From: Clostridia bacterium
GTDB lineage: Bacteria > Bacillota > Clostridia > Oscillospirales > Acutalibacteraceae
Length of the DNA: 64,000 nucleotides
Direction of reading: 5' to 3'
NCBI GenBank assembly: GCA_017623615.1
Contig: JAGAOT010000024.1
Span: forward strand, 1 to 64,000
Of the stretch, positions 1-8,352 are shown piece by piece. The notes beneath the pieces were generated by a model that was not told where the DNA came from, did no database searches, and saw nothing but the letters and a program-made list of their open reading frames with translations. The translations under genes were made by a program, and so were the position numbers. How positions within the stretch are numbered: the stretch's first letter is position 1; each line of letters begins with the position of its first letter.

Positions 1-83
1 GGCTGGATCTGGAGCTCACTTTTGTCTACGCCAGAGAATATCTTTCCGTAATGCTCTGGCAGATGATCCCCTTTGCCATACTC
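1..83. other. Unassigned sequence at window edge abutting truncated copA
   Basis: These 83 bases follow the early stop of copA on the minus strand and do not continue the P-type ATPase in any minus-strand frame. On the plus strand a frame rich in hydrophobic residues stays open from the first base, but it is too short to identify. The segment could be the edge of an inserted element, a neighbouring gene, or an assembly join. Confidence 0.4.
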
Positions 84-1778
84 TCAGTCCTCTTTCAATG
101 TGTCTGCAACCGCGATAATTCCGAGTGCTTTGCCGTCTTTGGCAAACAGCATGGGTGTTTTGCCGTTTTCGGCAAGCTCTGTTGCTCTTTTATTTAAAAG
201 CACGGAAACCTCTGCTTTTTCGCTGATAAATTTCAAACTGCCGCCAATGACAGCCGAATCACCGATTTTTGCCTGCAGACCGTTGCCTGGAAGAGTTTTG
301 AAATCAGTAACATCTGCAGATTGTAAATTCATTTCGTCTGCTTTTTGAACAATCGCTTTTGCAAGCGGATGCTCACTCATTCTTTCAAGCGAATATGCAA
401 GGGTGAGCAATTCATTTTCGGCTGTTTCTTCAGCTATGATATCCGTAACCTGAGGTTCACCCTTGGTTATTGTTCCCGTTTTGTCAAGCGCAACAATATT
501 AACCCTGCCGGCTTCTTCAAGAGAAACGGCAGTTTTGAAAAGTATGCCGTTTTTTGCGCCCGTTCCGCTGCCGACCATTATCGCAACGGGTGTTGCAAGC
601 CCCAAAGCGCACGGGCAGCTTATGACAAGCACGGAAATTCCGCGCGCAAGCGCAAAGCCGAAGCTCTCGCCCAAAATCAGCCAAACTACGGTTGCTATTA
701 CGGCAATCATAATTACTATCGGCACAAACACGCCCGAAACCTTGTCTGCAATTTTGGCAATAGGTGCCTTTGTTGCAGCCGCATCGCTGACCATTTTTAT
801 TATCTGTGAAAGAGTAGTATCCTCGCCGACCCTTGTTGCCTCGCATATGATATAGCCCGATTTGTTTATCGTTGCGGCAGATACCGCATCACCATGAGCC
901 TTGTCAACGGGGATGCTTTCGCCCGTCAGCGCGGATTCGTCAACCGCCGCCGTGCCTTCAATAACAACGCCGTCAACGGGAATGCTTTCGCCCGCTTTAA
1001 CGGCAAAAACGCTGCCTTTTTGTACCTGCGAAACGGGCACTTCAATTTCTTTGCCGTCTTTGATTATTGTTGCGGTTTTTGGCGCAAGCTTCATCAAGCT
1101 TTTTAAAGCATCCGTTGTTTTGCCTTTTGAGCGCGCTTCCAGCATTTTGCCGACGGTTATCAGCGTTAAAATCATTGCCGCCGATTCAAAATATAATTCG
1201 TGCATGTATTCTGCCGATTTGTGAATGTCGGCAGTCATTGCAAACAGCGCATAAACGCTCCAAACAAATGATGCTCCCGACCCGAGCGCAACGAGAGTAT
1301 CCATATTGGGCGATTTATGAATAAGCCCTTTGAATCCGCTGATGAAAAATTTTTGGTTGATTACCATAACAACAGCGGCAAGCAAAAGCTGTAAAAGCCC
1401 CAATGCAAGGTGATTATTCGCAAGAGCGGCGGGCAGGGGAAAGCCCCACATCATGTGCCCCATTGAAACATACATCAGCACGGCAAGAAATCCGAGCGAT
1501 GCAATCAAACGCTTTTTGAGCGCGGGTGTTTCTTTGTCTTTGAGTATTTCCTCATTTTCGTTTGTTTTGCTTTGAGCTTCACCCTTGACGGAGGCACCGT
1601 AGCCGGCTTTTTCAACCGCGGCTATAATTGCGGCATCGGCTGCCGTGCCTTCAACGCCCATTGAATTTGTTAAAAGGCTGACGGAGCAGGAAGTGACGCC
1701 TTCAACGCCCGCAACCGCCTTTTCAACTCTTGAACTGCAGGCGGCGCAGCTCATTCCGCTAATATTAAACTGTTTCAT
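84..1778 (-). CDS. copA: Copper-translocating P1B-type ATPase, C-terminally truncated
   Basis: Cu(I)-exporting ATPase of the cytoplasmic membrane. Seen: an N-terminal heavy-metal domain with GMSCAAC (residues 8-14), membrane helices from about residue 90, the TGES actuator loop (285-288), the CPC transport motif (388-390), the DKTGT phosphorylation site (D432) and the SEHP motif (H470). The frame stops after ADTLKED at residue 564. Family members run to roughly 740-820 residues, so the GDGxNDAP hinge and the last two membrane helices are missing, and the encoded protein should not work as a pump. It starts 9 bases after the csoR stop, with a GAGG ribosome site inside the csoR end, so it is cotranscribed and CsoR-controlled. 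The break lies within 84 bases of the window edge and could be real or an assembly artefact. Confidence 0.9.
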   Translation of the reverse strand: MKQFNISGMSCAACSSRVEKAVAGVEGVTSCSVSLLTNSMGVEGTAADAAIIAAVEKAGYGASVKGEAQSKTNENEEILKDKETPALKKRLIASLGFLAVLMYVSMGHMMWGFPLPAALANNHLALGLLQLLLAAVVMVINQKFFISGFKGLIHKSPNMDTLVALGSGASFVWSVYALFAMTADIHKSAEYMHELYFESAAMILTLITVGKMLEARSKGKTTDALKSLMKLAPKTATIIKDGKEIEVPVSQVQKGSVFAVKAGESIPVDGVVIEGTAAVDESALTGESIPVDKAHGDAVSAATINKSGYIICEATRVGEDTTLSQIIKMVSDAAATKAPIAKIADKVSGVFVPIVIMIAVIATVVWLILGESFGFALARGISVLVISCPCALGLATPVAIMVGSGTGAKNGILFKTAVSLEEAGRVNIVALDKTGTITKGEPQVTDIIAEETAENELLTLAYSLERMSEHPLAKAIVQKADEMNLQSADVTDFKTLPGNGLQAKIGDSAVIGGSLKFISEKAEVSVLLNKRATELAENGKTPMLFAKDGKALGIIAVADTLKED

Positions 1779-1787
1779 TTTTTTGCC

Positions 1788-2087
1788 TCATTTCATAAGC
1801 TTCTGCAGCGTTGCAACAAGCTCGTCAACTGTTTCGTCCTTGCCTGCGCGTATATCATCCGCAACGCAGGTTTTAATATGATTTGCAAGCAATTCCTTGT
1901 TAAACGCGTTCATTGCCGCGCATACCGCAGAGGACTGCACCAATATATCTGTGCAATATGCATCCTCGTCTATCATTCTCTTTATGCCTCTTATCTGACC
2001 CTCTATACGGTTAAGTCTGTGGACAAGGCTTTTATATTCTTCCTGTGTGCGCTGTTTCGTTTTGTGACAGCAGCAATTATCAGCCAT
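1788..2087 (-). CDS. csoR: Copper-sensing repressor, CsoR family
   Basis: Helical CsoR/RcnR-family repressor of 99 residues. The hallmark segment HRLNRIEGQIRGIKRMI is followed by the ligand Cys in AYCTDIL, and a second NHIKTC motif supplies His and Cys; this is the Cys-His-Cys Cu(I) site of CsoR. An N-terminal CCCH run is an extra possible metal site. The ATG at 2087 is chosen because ACGAGGTG precedes it; an upstream in-frame extension would run through the promoter. Known for the family: the apo-repressor sits on the copZA/copA operator and Cu(I) releases it. The operator lies in its own promoter, so the csoR-copA operon should be autoregulated. Confidence 0.92.
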   Translation of the reverse strand: MADNCCCHKTKQRTQEEYKSLVHRLNRIEGQIRGIKRMIDEDAYCTDILVQSSAVCAAMNAFNKELLANHIKTCVADDIRAGKDETVDELVATLQKLMK

Positions 2088-2109
2088 AACAACACCTCGT
2101 TTCAATTTT

Positions 2110-2138
2110 ATTATATACCCATAGGGGGTATATGTCAA
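2110..2138 (-). promoter_or_regulatory. csoR-copA promoter with CsoR operator in the spacer
   Basis: Read on the minus strand: TTGACA (2138-2133), a 17-base spacer, TATAAT (2115-2110), a consensus sigma-A promoter. The spacer holds the palindrome ATACCCCCTATGGGTAT (about 2114-2132), closely matching known Firmicutes CsoR boxes of the TACCC-G/C-rich-GGGTA type. Bound repressor would cover both promoter elements. Confidence 0.9.
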
Positions 2139-2151
2139 CATGCAAAAAACT

Positions 2152-2182
2152 GAAAGAACCCCTCAAAATGAGGAGTTCTTTC
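2152..2182. terminator. Strong hairpin upstream of the csoR promoter
   Basis: Fourteen-base arms (2152-2165 and 2169-2182) pair with a single mismatch around a 3-base loop. On the minus strand the hairpin is followed by a T-rich run (AGTTTTTTG), as in an intrinsic terminator, yet no minus-strand gene lies upstream of it. Confidence 0.5.
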
Positions 2183-2389
2183 CTTAGCTCTATATATCCG
2201 AAAAAATACAAGTTGGCGAATTAATAAGGTATATTAATATTATAACACATTGATTCGATTTTTCAACAAAAAAATGAAGAAAAGAAAGTTTTTTACGGCT
2301 TAAATATCCTCGGTTTAATTCACTCTCGGCGGCACAAATTATTAGTGCTTCGCAAAACGCGGAGCAAAATCAAAACACGGAGGTGAAAG

Positions 2390-3586
2390 ATGAAGCATTT
2401 TTTAAAAGCTCTTTGCACAGCACTTTTGGTTTTGTGCATCGGTGTGTTTTCTGCCGTTGTTTACGGCACGGAAAACCTGCCCGATAATATAAGCGTTGCC
2501 GATAATGAAAGCTATGATTTGGGCGCGGTGTTTTCCATGCAGGAGAATGTTGCGCTTGCGGCGGGCACGGCATCCTCGGGCGAATACAAAGCGCAGATAA
2601 CCGCGCTGAAAATTATTCCGGTTAAGGATATAACAGTCAATGTCACAAAGCGGAAATATGTCGGCATCGGCGGCGACGTTTTCGGAATCAAGCTGTATAT
2701 GAAAGGTATTATAGTTGTCAGCATAGATTCGGTAACAACGCCGTCAGGCTCAAAGGACCCTGCGATTGATTCGGGTCTTAAATGCGGAGATATTATAACG
2801 CATATCAACGGCGAGAGCGCATTAAGCTCTCAGCAAATGAATGATGCGGTTGAAAATTCGCTCGGAAAGCCGCTTCGGCTGACGGTTGACCGAGGCGGCG
2901 AAAAGCTTGACCTTACCCTCAAGCCCGAAAAATCCGTTAACGGCGGATATAAGGCGGGTATATGGGTCAGGGACAGCTCTGCAGGCATCGGCACGGTAAC
3001 GTTTTATGACGACAGCAACGGCACCTTTGCGGGGCTTGGCCACGGCGTGTGCGATGTTGATACGGGCAAAATTATGCCGCTTAACAACGGCGAGGCAGTC
3101 AGAGCGAGAGTCAACGGCTTCTATAAGAGCAGCGCAGGCAATCCCGGTGAGCTTTGCGGAGTGTTTTCTGATATCGCCTTGGGCAGCCTTCGTGTTAACT
3201 GCGAAACCGGTGTTTACGGTGAGCTTTTGCAGCCGTCAGGCGCAAAAACCTTGCCCGTAGCCCTTGAAAGTGAGGTAAAGCTCGGCGCGGCACAGATGAT
3301 AACCACGATTGATGACAGCGGTCCGCAATATTATGATATTGAAATAACCAAGATTTATCCGGCAACAGACCTTTCTTCCAGAAATATGATAATTAAAGTG
3401 ACCGACCCCGAGCTCATTGAAAAAACGGGAGGAATTGTGCAGGGGATGAGCGGAAGCCCCATTGTGCAAAACTCAATGCTCGTGGGCGCAGTAACCCATG
3501 TATTTGTGAATGACCCCACTCAGGGCTACGGCATTTTTGCAAGCCGTATGACATCGACGCAGGAATCGCTCGATAACGCTGCTTAA
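2390..3586 (+). CDS. spoIVB: SpoIVB-type serine peptidase (S55) with PDZ domain
   Basis: Sporulation signalling peptidase of 398 residues. Known role: made in the forespore, secreted into the intermembrane space and cleaving SpoIVFA, so that SpoIVFB can process pro-sigma-K. Seen: an N-terminal membrane anchor or signal (about 5-25), a PDZ region (about 95-180) and the S55 peptidase domain with GLGHG (H218), TDPE (D339) and GMSGSP (S354); the D-to-S spacing of 15 matches the Bacillus D363/S378 pair. The start has a near-perfect GGAGGTG site. It lies directly upstream of spo0A, the synteny typical of endospore formers. I could not assign its promoter; a forespore sigma-G promoter is expected. 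Confidence 0.93.
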   Translation: MKHFLKALCTALLVLCIGVFSAVVYGTENLPDNISVADNESYDLGAVFSMQENVALAAGTASSGEYKAQITALKIIPVKDITVNVTKRKYVGIGGDVFGIKLYMKGIIVVSIDSVTTPSGSKDPAIDSGLKCGDIITHINGESALSSQQMNDAVENSLGKPLRLTVDRGGEKLDLTLKPEKSVNGGYKAGIWVRDSSAGIGTVTFYDDSNGTFAGLGHGVCDVDTGKIMPLNNGEAVRARVNGFYKSSAGNPGELCGVFSDIALGSLRVNCETGVYGELLQPSGAKTLPVALESEVKLGAAQMITTIDDSGPQYYDIEITKIYPATDLSSRNMIIKVTDPELIEKTGGIVQGMSGSPIVQNSMLVGAVTHVFVNDPTQGYGIFASRMTSTQESLDNAA

Positions 3587-3590
3587 AAGG

Positions 3591-3615
3591 TCGGCGCAGG
3601 GAATACCTGCGCCGA
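3591..3615 (+). terminator. Terminator-like hairpin after spoIVB
   Basis: Perfect 10-bp GC-rich stem TCGGCGCAGG / CCTGCGCCGA with a 5-base loop, 4 bases after the spoIVB stop. The following T run is weak. Confidence 0.6.
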
Positions 3616-3749
3616 TTGCTCAAATTTCCAACTTGAAAAAAAGAGAATTAACCGCGATATCCAATCGAATAAGCGGACAAAAGGCAGATAACGGTGTTTA
3701 GCGTGTCACAAAATGCGAATTCTTTTTGCTGTTTAATAGCTGGAATTTA

Positions 3750-3778
3750 TTGACAATTTTGCCAAAATATGGTAATAT
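3750..3778 (+). promoter_or_regulatory. spo0A sigma-A promoter
   Basis: TTGACA (3750-3755), 17-base spacer, TAATAT (3773-3778), 32 bases before the spo0A start. I see no clear TGTCGAA-type 0A box beside it. Confidence 0.75.
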
Positions 3779-3810
3779 CTCGCTGTACTAAATCACACGG
3801 AGGTAAAACC

Positions 3811-4572
3811 ATGAGAAAAATGTTGAAAGCAATGATAACGGAGGACGGCAGCGAAACGTCCCATGAGCTTGCGGCAATTTTGCGCGCAAACGGCTTTGAG
3901 GTGTCAACCGTTATCAAGGACGGTTTGCAGATTATCGAGCGTTTCACCGTTGGCGAAAGACCCGATGTTTTGCTAATGGACGGCTTTATGCCAAGAGTAG
4001 ATGCCCTCGGAGTTTTGCGTGAGCTTGATTCAATGAAGCTCGACAAAAGGCCGATTGTAATGGTGGTTTCAAGCGCTGATAATCAGCGTTTTGAGAGCGA
4101 GGTTTTAAAAGCAGGGGCCGATTATTATTTTCTCAAGCCCTATAATCCCCAAATGCTTGCCGAAAGAATTGTTCAGTTTTCCAGCCTCCACAATTCAAGC
4201 ACAAATCAGAGCGGGGTCAAAGACCTTGAGGTGGTTGTTTCGCAGATTATGCATCAAATCGGTGTGCCTGCCCATATCAGGGGTTATCAGTACTTACGCG
4301 AAGCAATAATTCTTTCGGTTAACAACAGCGAAATGATAAGCTCCGTAACAAAAATACTTTATCCCACAGTTGCCAAAACATTCAAAACAACGCCGTCGAG
4401 GGTTGAGCGTGCGATAAGGCACGCGATTGAGGTTGCATGGGACAGAGGCGATGTTGACGTTTTAAGCTCTTATTTTGGATACACAATCCAAAACGAAAGG
4501 GGTAAACCCACCAACAGCGAATTTATCGCTATGATAAGCGACAATCTCAAATTGAGAATGAAAACGGTATGA
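3811..4572 (+). CDS. spo0A: Sporulation master regulator Spo0A
   Basis: Response regulator of 253 residues that commits cells to sporulation when phosphorylated. Seen: a receiver domain (about 5-125) with acidic E11/D12, phosphoacceptor D57 in LLMDGFMP, a switch Ser in VVSS and the Lys of FLKPY; then the Spo0A C-terminal DNA-binding domain with the signature SRVERAIRHAIEVAW. The ATG at 3811 is preferred over an upstream in-frame ATG because CGGAGGT lies 6 bases before it and the upstream start overlaps the promoter. It follows spoIVB, as in Bacillus and Clostridia, but has its own promoter. Confidence 0.96.
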   Translation: MRKMLKAMITEDGSETSHELAAILRANGFEVSTVIKDGLQIIERFTVGERPDVLLMDGFMPRVDALGVLRELDSMKLDKRPIVMVVSSADNQRFESEVLKAGADYYFLKPYNPQMLAERIVQFSSLHNSSTNQSGVKDLEVVVSQIMHQIGVPAHIRGYQYLREAIILSVNNSEMISSVTKILYPTVAKTFKTTPSRVERAIRHAIEVAWDRGDVDVLSSYFGYTIQNERGKPTNSEFIAMISDNLKLRMKTV

Positions 4573-4575
4573 GAA

Positions 4576-4606
4576 AAGGCTCTGTGCAGATTTTGCACAG
4601 AGCCTT
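4576..4606. terminator. Bidirectional terminator between spo0A and the secreted-protein gene
   Basis: A 13-bp perfect stem (AAGGCTCTGTGCA and its complement) with a 5-base loop, placed between convergent genes. The minus strand has a TTTTCTC run after the stem. Confidence 0.85.
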
Positions 4607-4622
4607 ATTGGTATGTTATTAA

Positions 4623-5291
4623 TTATGCAGCAATCAAAGCAAGGAAAAGACCCTGAAGAACGGGTGTTAAATCAAATGAAATTGCGGGGAGTTCAAATAC
4701 CGAGTCGTCAACATCAAAGCTGATGCTTTCAAAATATGTGTTCTGAACGGAGTTTGTCTGCTTGTCCACAACGTTGAGGAGCTTGAGGTCATCACCCTGA
4801 TAGTAGAATTTGCTTGTAACCTGCGCTCTGTCGTTAAATTCTTCAACAGTGTATTTGATGCCGCCGAGTTCTTCCTCATAAGTACCCACGTAAGCAAGCA
4901 CGCCCATTGTTACCTTTGTTGCATCTTCGATGAGACCCCAGACATCAACCGAGCCGATAGCCGAGCTTTCAAGCTTAACATGAACATAGGGGAAGATGGG
5001 AAGATATGCGATAATTTCGTCGCCGTCAAGCACAACTCTGACATTAAAAAAGCCTGCGTTATATTCATAAGCCGCTTTGTCGCCTTTAATGTAAACTGTG
5101 TCGGAAGCGTTGGAATTGCTGCCGAAAAGGGGAATGTCGCCTGCTTTGAGTGAAACAGCAACCTCTTTTGATGTGTTGAGCTTGTCAAGAAGTGCCTCTG
5201 TCTTGGTTGTGTCTGCCGCGAAAGCATTAACCGAGAAAACCGACATAACAAGCAAAATTGCCGCGATTGAAACGCTGATTATTTTTTTCAT
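4623..5291 (-). CDS. Secreted protein of unknown function
   Basis: A 222-residue protein that I do not recognise. Seen: a clear signal peptide with a hydrophobic stretch 4-22 and an AFA-AD cleavage site near residue 25, no lipobox Cys, and a mature domain of alternating beta-type segments (VYIKGDKAAYEY, VRVVLDGDEIIAYL, SKFYYQGDDLKLLNVV). This loosely resembles the LolA/LppX-like fold seen in small Firmicutes surface proteins; that resemblance is inference only. The C-terminus is hydrophobic (VLQGLFLALIAA) and could dip into the membrane. It is a single-gene unit with its own promoter, a strong AAAGGAGG site and a shared terminator with spo0A. Confidence 0.75.
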   Translation of the reverse strand: MKKIISVSIAAILLVMSVFSVNAFAADTTKTEALLDKLNTSKEVAVSLKAGDIPLFGSNSNASDTVYIKGDKAAYEYNAGFFNVRVVLDGDEIIAYLPIFPYVHVKLESSAIGSVDVWGLIEDATKVTMGVLAYVGTYEEELGGIKYTVEEFNDRAQVTSKFYYQGDDLKLLNVVDKQTNSVQNTYFESISFDVDDSVFELPAISFDLTPVLQGLFLALIAA

Positions 5292-5315
5292 AAATTTGTC
5301 CTCCTTTGTTTTTTT

Positions 5316-5344
5316 ATTTTAACATATATTTGAAGTTTTTTCAA
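5316..5344 (-). promoter_or_regulatory. Promoter of the secreted-protein gene
   Basis: Minus strand: TTGAAA (5344-5339), 17-base spacer, TAAAAT (5321-5316), followed by AAAGGAGG and the start at 5291. Confidence 0.7.
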
Positions 5345-5360
5345 TATGTAACATTTCGTG

Positions 5361-5388
5361 CAGGGCGGGTGCTTGCTCCCGCCGTTTT
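5361..5388. repeat. TAGG-hairpin repeat, copy 1 (diverged)
   Basis: CAGGGCGGGTGCTTGCTCCC continuing GCCG forms a stem GGCGGG/CCCGCC. It nearly duplicates copy 2 after dnaJ. It overlaps the last codon of hemW and probably serves as its terminator. Confidence 0.65.
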
Positions 5389-6481
5389 ATTGTTCAATCA
5401 AACTGTATATAACCGAATTTGAAACCAAAAAGCCGTTGACGGTCAAAGAAATATTATGGTTTGTTACATTCACAAGCCCGTGCTTTTCAAGCTCTTCCGC
5501 TTTCTTTACCAGATTTTCAGAAACAAACTTGCCAAATCGCTTTTTATAGTTTTCAAAAATCAAACCTTCGGAAAGGCGCAAAGCCAGCATGATATATTCT
5601 TCTTCGTCGCCGCCCTCGCCGTCGTCAATCGGGGGAATATCCGAGATGAATTTATCTATACTGCGCTCGTAATAAAATCTTTTTCCGTTTTTGAAAGAAT
5701 GTGCCGCCGCGCCGATGCCGAGATATTCCTCACATCGCCAGTATTTGAGATTATGGCGGCTTTCAAAGCCTTTCACGGAAAAATTCGATATTTCATACTG
5801 CTCAAAGCCCGCTTTTTTTAATTCTTCAACGGCAAGCAGATACAGGTCGCAGGTTGCATCCTCATCGGGCAGAACAAGGGTGTCTTTTATCCTGTAAAAT
5901 GGCGTACTTTCCTCAATTTTCAACATGTATGCGCTCACATGCTTTGCGCCTGAATTTTTGCAGAAGTCTATTGACTTTTTCAGACTTTCCGCTGTCTGGT
6001 TGGGCACTCCGAGCATCAAATCAAGCGAAATATTGTCAATTCCTGCGGCTTTTGCTCTTTTAATTGCTCGTTCAACATCATCACAGCCGCCACGCCTGCC
6101 AAGAGCCTTTCTTTCGGCATTGTCGGCACTTTGAAGACCCATGGAAATGCGGTTAATGCCGCTTTTTGCCGCAACCTCAAAATCAAACGCCGAATTAACT
6201 GCGCCCGTGTCTGACGGATTGCATTCAAGCGTTGCTTCACAGTCAGGTGTTCGGTTTATATGCGACATTATTTTGGCAATGTTATCCGCACCGATGAGTG
6301 ACGGAGTGCCTCCGCCGAAATAAACCGTGTCATATACTCCGCCCGCTTCATCAATTTTTTTGCAGAGGGCACCAACATAGTCATTTATGACGTTTTGTTT
6401 CGGGGTTACCGAATAAAAATCGCAGTAGGGGCACTTGCCGTTGCAAAAGGGGATATGAATATACAGACCTATGGGTTTCAT
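5387..6481 (-). CDS. hemW: HemW-like radical SAM heme chaperone
   Basis: A 364-residue member of the HemN/HemW family. Seen: the radical-SAM motif C13-x3-C17-x2-C20 in HIPFCNGKCPYCDF, FGGGTPS (the GGG SAM-binding segment) and the LxLMLGVPNQT segment. HemW lacks the N-terminal extension of true coproporphyrinogen dehydrogenase HemN and acts in heme delivery; the short N-terminus here favours HemW. The start at 6481 has AGGTGATT upstream; a longer open frame runs back into lepA but lacks a ribosome site. It follows lepA by 43 bases, the usual Firmicutes order, with an intrinsic terminator in between. Confidence 0.9.
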   Translation of the reverse strand: MKPIGLYIHIPFCNGKCPYCDFYSVTPKQNVINDYVGALCKKIDEAGGVYDTVYFGGGTPSLIGADNIAKIMSHINRTPDCEATLECNPSDTGAVNSAFDFEVAAKSGINRISMGLQSADNAERKALGRRGGCDDVERAIKRAKAAGIDNISLDLMLGVPNQTAESLKKSIDFCKNSGAKHVSAYMLKIEESTPFYRIKDTLVLPDEDATCDLYLLAVEELKKAGFEQYEISNFSVKGFESRHNLKYWRCEEYLGIGAAAHSFKNGKRFYYERSIDKFISDIPPIDDGEGGDEEEYIMLALRLSEGLIFENYKKRFGKFVSENLVKKAEELEKHGLVNVTNHNISLTVNGFLVSNSVIYSLIEQ

Positions 6482-6490
6482 ACAATCACC

Positions 6491-6520
6491 TGTAAAAAAT
6501 GGCGGCAATTTGCCGCCATT
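6491..6520 (-). terminator. Intrinsic terminator between lepA and hemW
   Basis: An 11-bp perfect stem AATGGCGGCAA/TTGCCGCCATT (6498-6520) is followed on the minus strand by TTTTTT. It lies right after the lepA stop and would reduce read-through into hemW. Confidence 0.8.
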
Positions 6521-6524
6521 GGTT

Positions 6525-8339
6525 TTAATCGTTGTCATCAAGCTTGAGAACAGCCATGAATGCCTCCTGAGGAACCTCAACGGTGCCGAAGTGACGCATT
6601 CTCTTTTTACCCTCTTTCTGCTTTTCAAGTAGCTTTTTCTTTCTTGTGATGTCGCCGCCGTAGCACTTAGCAAGAACGTCCTTGCGCATTGCCTTTACCG
6701 TTTCGCGTGCGATAATCTTGCCGCCTATGCCAATCTGAATGGGTATTTCAAACATCTGGCGGGGAATATTATCCTTAAGCTTTTCCGCAATTTTTCTTGC
6801 CTTGGGATAAGCCTTGTCCGCATGAATGATAAACGAAAGTGCGTCAACAATATCGCCGTTGAGAAGAACATCGAGCTTAACGAGGTTGGACTTGCGGTAG
6901 TCGCGTATCTCATAGTCAAACGAAGCATAGCCCCTTGTTCTTGATTTGAGCGAATCAAAGAAGTCGTAGATGATTTCGTTAAGCGGCAGTTCATAGTGTA
7001 TATCAACTCGCTCGGGAGTGATATAATCCATGTTTTTGAAAACGCCGCGTCTGTCCTGACAAAGGTCCATGATGGTGCCTACATATTCCGTTGGTGCATA
7101 GATGTGAGCATCGGTGAACGGCTCTTCGCAAGAAGCGATTGTTGCAGGGTCGGGGTAGTGGGTGGGGTTGTCTATCTCGACCATTGTGCCGTCCGTAAGG
7201 TTGATTTTATAAACAACGCTCGGAACGGTGGTTACAAGGTCAAGGTCATATTCTCTTTCAAGGCGTTCCTGAATGATTTCAAGATGAAGCAGACCGAGGA
7301 AGCCGCAGCGGAAGCCGAAGCCCAAAGCACCCGATGTTTCGGGCTCGAATGTCAGAGCGGCATCGTTAAGCTGAAGCTTTTCGAGCGCATCGCGCAGGTT
7401 TTCGTAGTCCGCGCCGTCTGCGGGATAAACGCCGCAGAAAACCATGGGGTTAACCTTGCGGTAGCCGGGCAGAGGCTCGGCGGCGGGGTTTTCAACGGTT
7501 GTTACCGTGTCGCCGACTCTTGCATCGCCAACGGTTTTGATTGAAGCCGTGATATATCCGACCTCGCCCGCGGTCAGCTCCTTGCAGGGCTCGGGGAGGG
7601 TTGCTCTCATATAGCCCGTTTCAACAACGGTGAACTCCGCGCCCGTTGCCATCATTCGCATTGTATCACCGGGTTTTATCTTGCCCTCTTTAACACGGAC
7701 ATAAACAATAACGCCCTTATAGCTGTCATAAACCGAGTCAAAGATAAGTGCGCGCAGGGGAGCATCGTCGTTTGCTTCGGGTGCGGGCATATCCTTAACG
7801 ATTTTTTCAAGCACCTGCTCAATGTTAACGCCCGTCTTTGCCGAAACTCGCGGAGCTTCGGAGCAATCAAGGCCGATAACGTCCTCAACCTCGGCTGCAA
7901 CTCTGTCGGGGTCGGCAGAGGGCAGGTCAATCTTGTTGATAACGGGCACTATTTCAAGGTCGTGGTCAAGTGCAAGGTAGGTGTTGGCAAGTGTCTGCGC
8001 CTCAACACCCTGCGAAGCGTCGATTATCAAAACCGCGCCCTCGCAAGCCGCAAGCGAACGCGAAACCTCATAGTTAAAGTCAACGTGACCCGGGGTGTCA
8101 ATAAGGTTGAGCACATATTCCTCGCCGTCCTCGGCAATATAGTCAAGCTTAACGGCGTGAGCCTTGATTGTTATGCCTCTTTCACGCTCTAAATCCATTT
8201 TGTCAAGAAGCTGCGCCGTCATATCACGCAGAGCAACCGACTTTGTTTTTTCAAGCAGTCTGTCCGCAAGGGTGGATTTGCCGTGGTCGATGTGAGCGAT
8301 AATGCAAAAATTTCTAATCTTATCTTTTGAAACTGCCAA
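6525..8339 (-). CDS. lepA: Elongation factor 4 (LepA)
   Basis: Ribosome back-translocating GTPase of 604 residues, the normal length. Seen: a P-loop AHIDHGKST at the N-terminus, switch motifs ERGITIKAH and [17 protein letters not shown], and the LepA-specific C-terminal domain ending in [17 protein letters not shown]. The start is a TTG with AAGGAG eight bases upstream; no better ATG exists. The gene begins 13 bases after a GPH transporter stop, so it is probably read from the transporter promoter at 11.6 kb, an unusual partner for lepA. Confidence 0.96.
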   Translation of the reverse strand: MAVSKDKIRNFCIIAHIDHGKSTLADRLLEKTKSVALRDMTAQLLDKMDLERERGITIKAHAVKLDYIAEDGEEYVLNLIDTPGHVDFNYEVSRSLAACEGAVLIIDASQGVEAQTLANTYLALDHDLEIVPVINKIDLPSADPDRVAAEVEDVIGLDCSEAPRVSAKTGVNIEQVLEKIVKDMPAPEANDDAPLRALIFDSVYDSYKGVIVYVRVKEGKIKPGDTMRMMATGAEFTVVETGYMRATLPEPCKELTAGEVGYITASIKTVGDARVGDTVTTVENPAAEPLPGYRKVNPMVFCGVYPADGADYENLRDALEKLQLNDAALTFEPETSGALGFGFRCGFLGLLHLEIIQERLEREYDLDLVTTVPSVVYKINLTDGTMVEIDNPTHYPDPATIASCEEPFTDAHIYAPTEYVGTIMDLCQDRRGVFKNMDYITPERVDIHYELPLNEIIYDFFDSLKSRTRGYASFDYEIRDYRKSNLVKLDVLLNGDIVDALSFIIHADKAYPKARKIAEKLKDNIPRQMFEIPIQIGIGGKIIARETVKAMRKDVLAKCYGGDITRKKKLLEKQKEGKKRMRHFGTVEVPQEAFMAVLKLDDND

Positions 8340-8352
8340 TGTTGTATTCTCC

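Noticed and set aside
3616..3810. 0A box or sigma-H promoter in front of spo0A
   Set aside because: No TGTCGAA-type box or clear sigma-H elements were found; only a sigma-A promoter is well supported.
6996..7544. Open frame antisense to lepA (182 codons)
   Set aside because: Antisense to a clear housekeeping gene, no ribosome site, composition explained by lepA codon bias.
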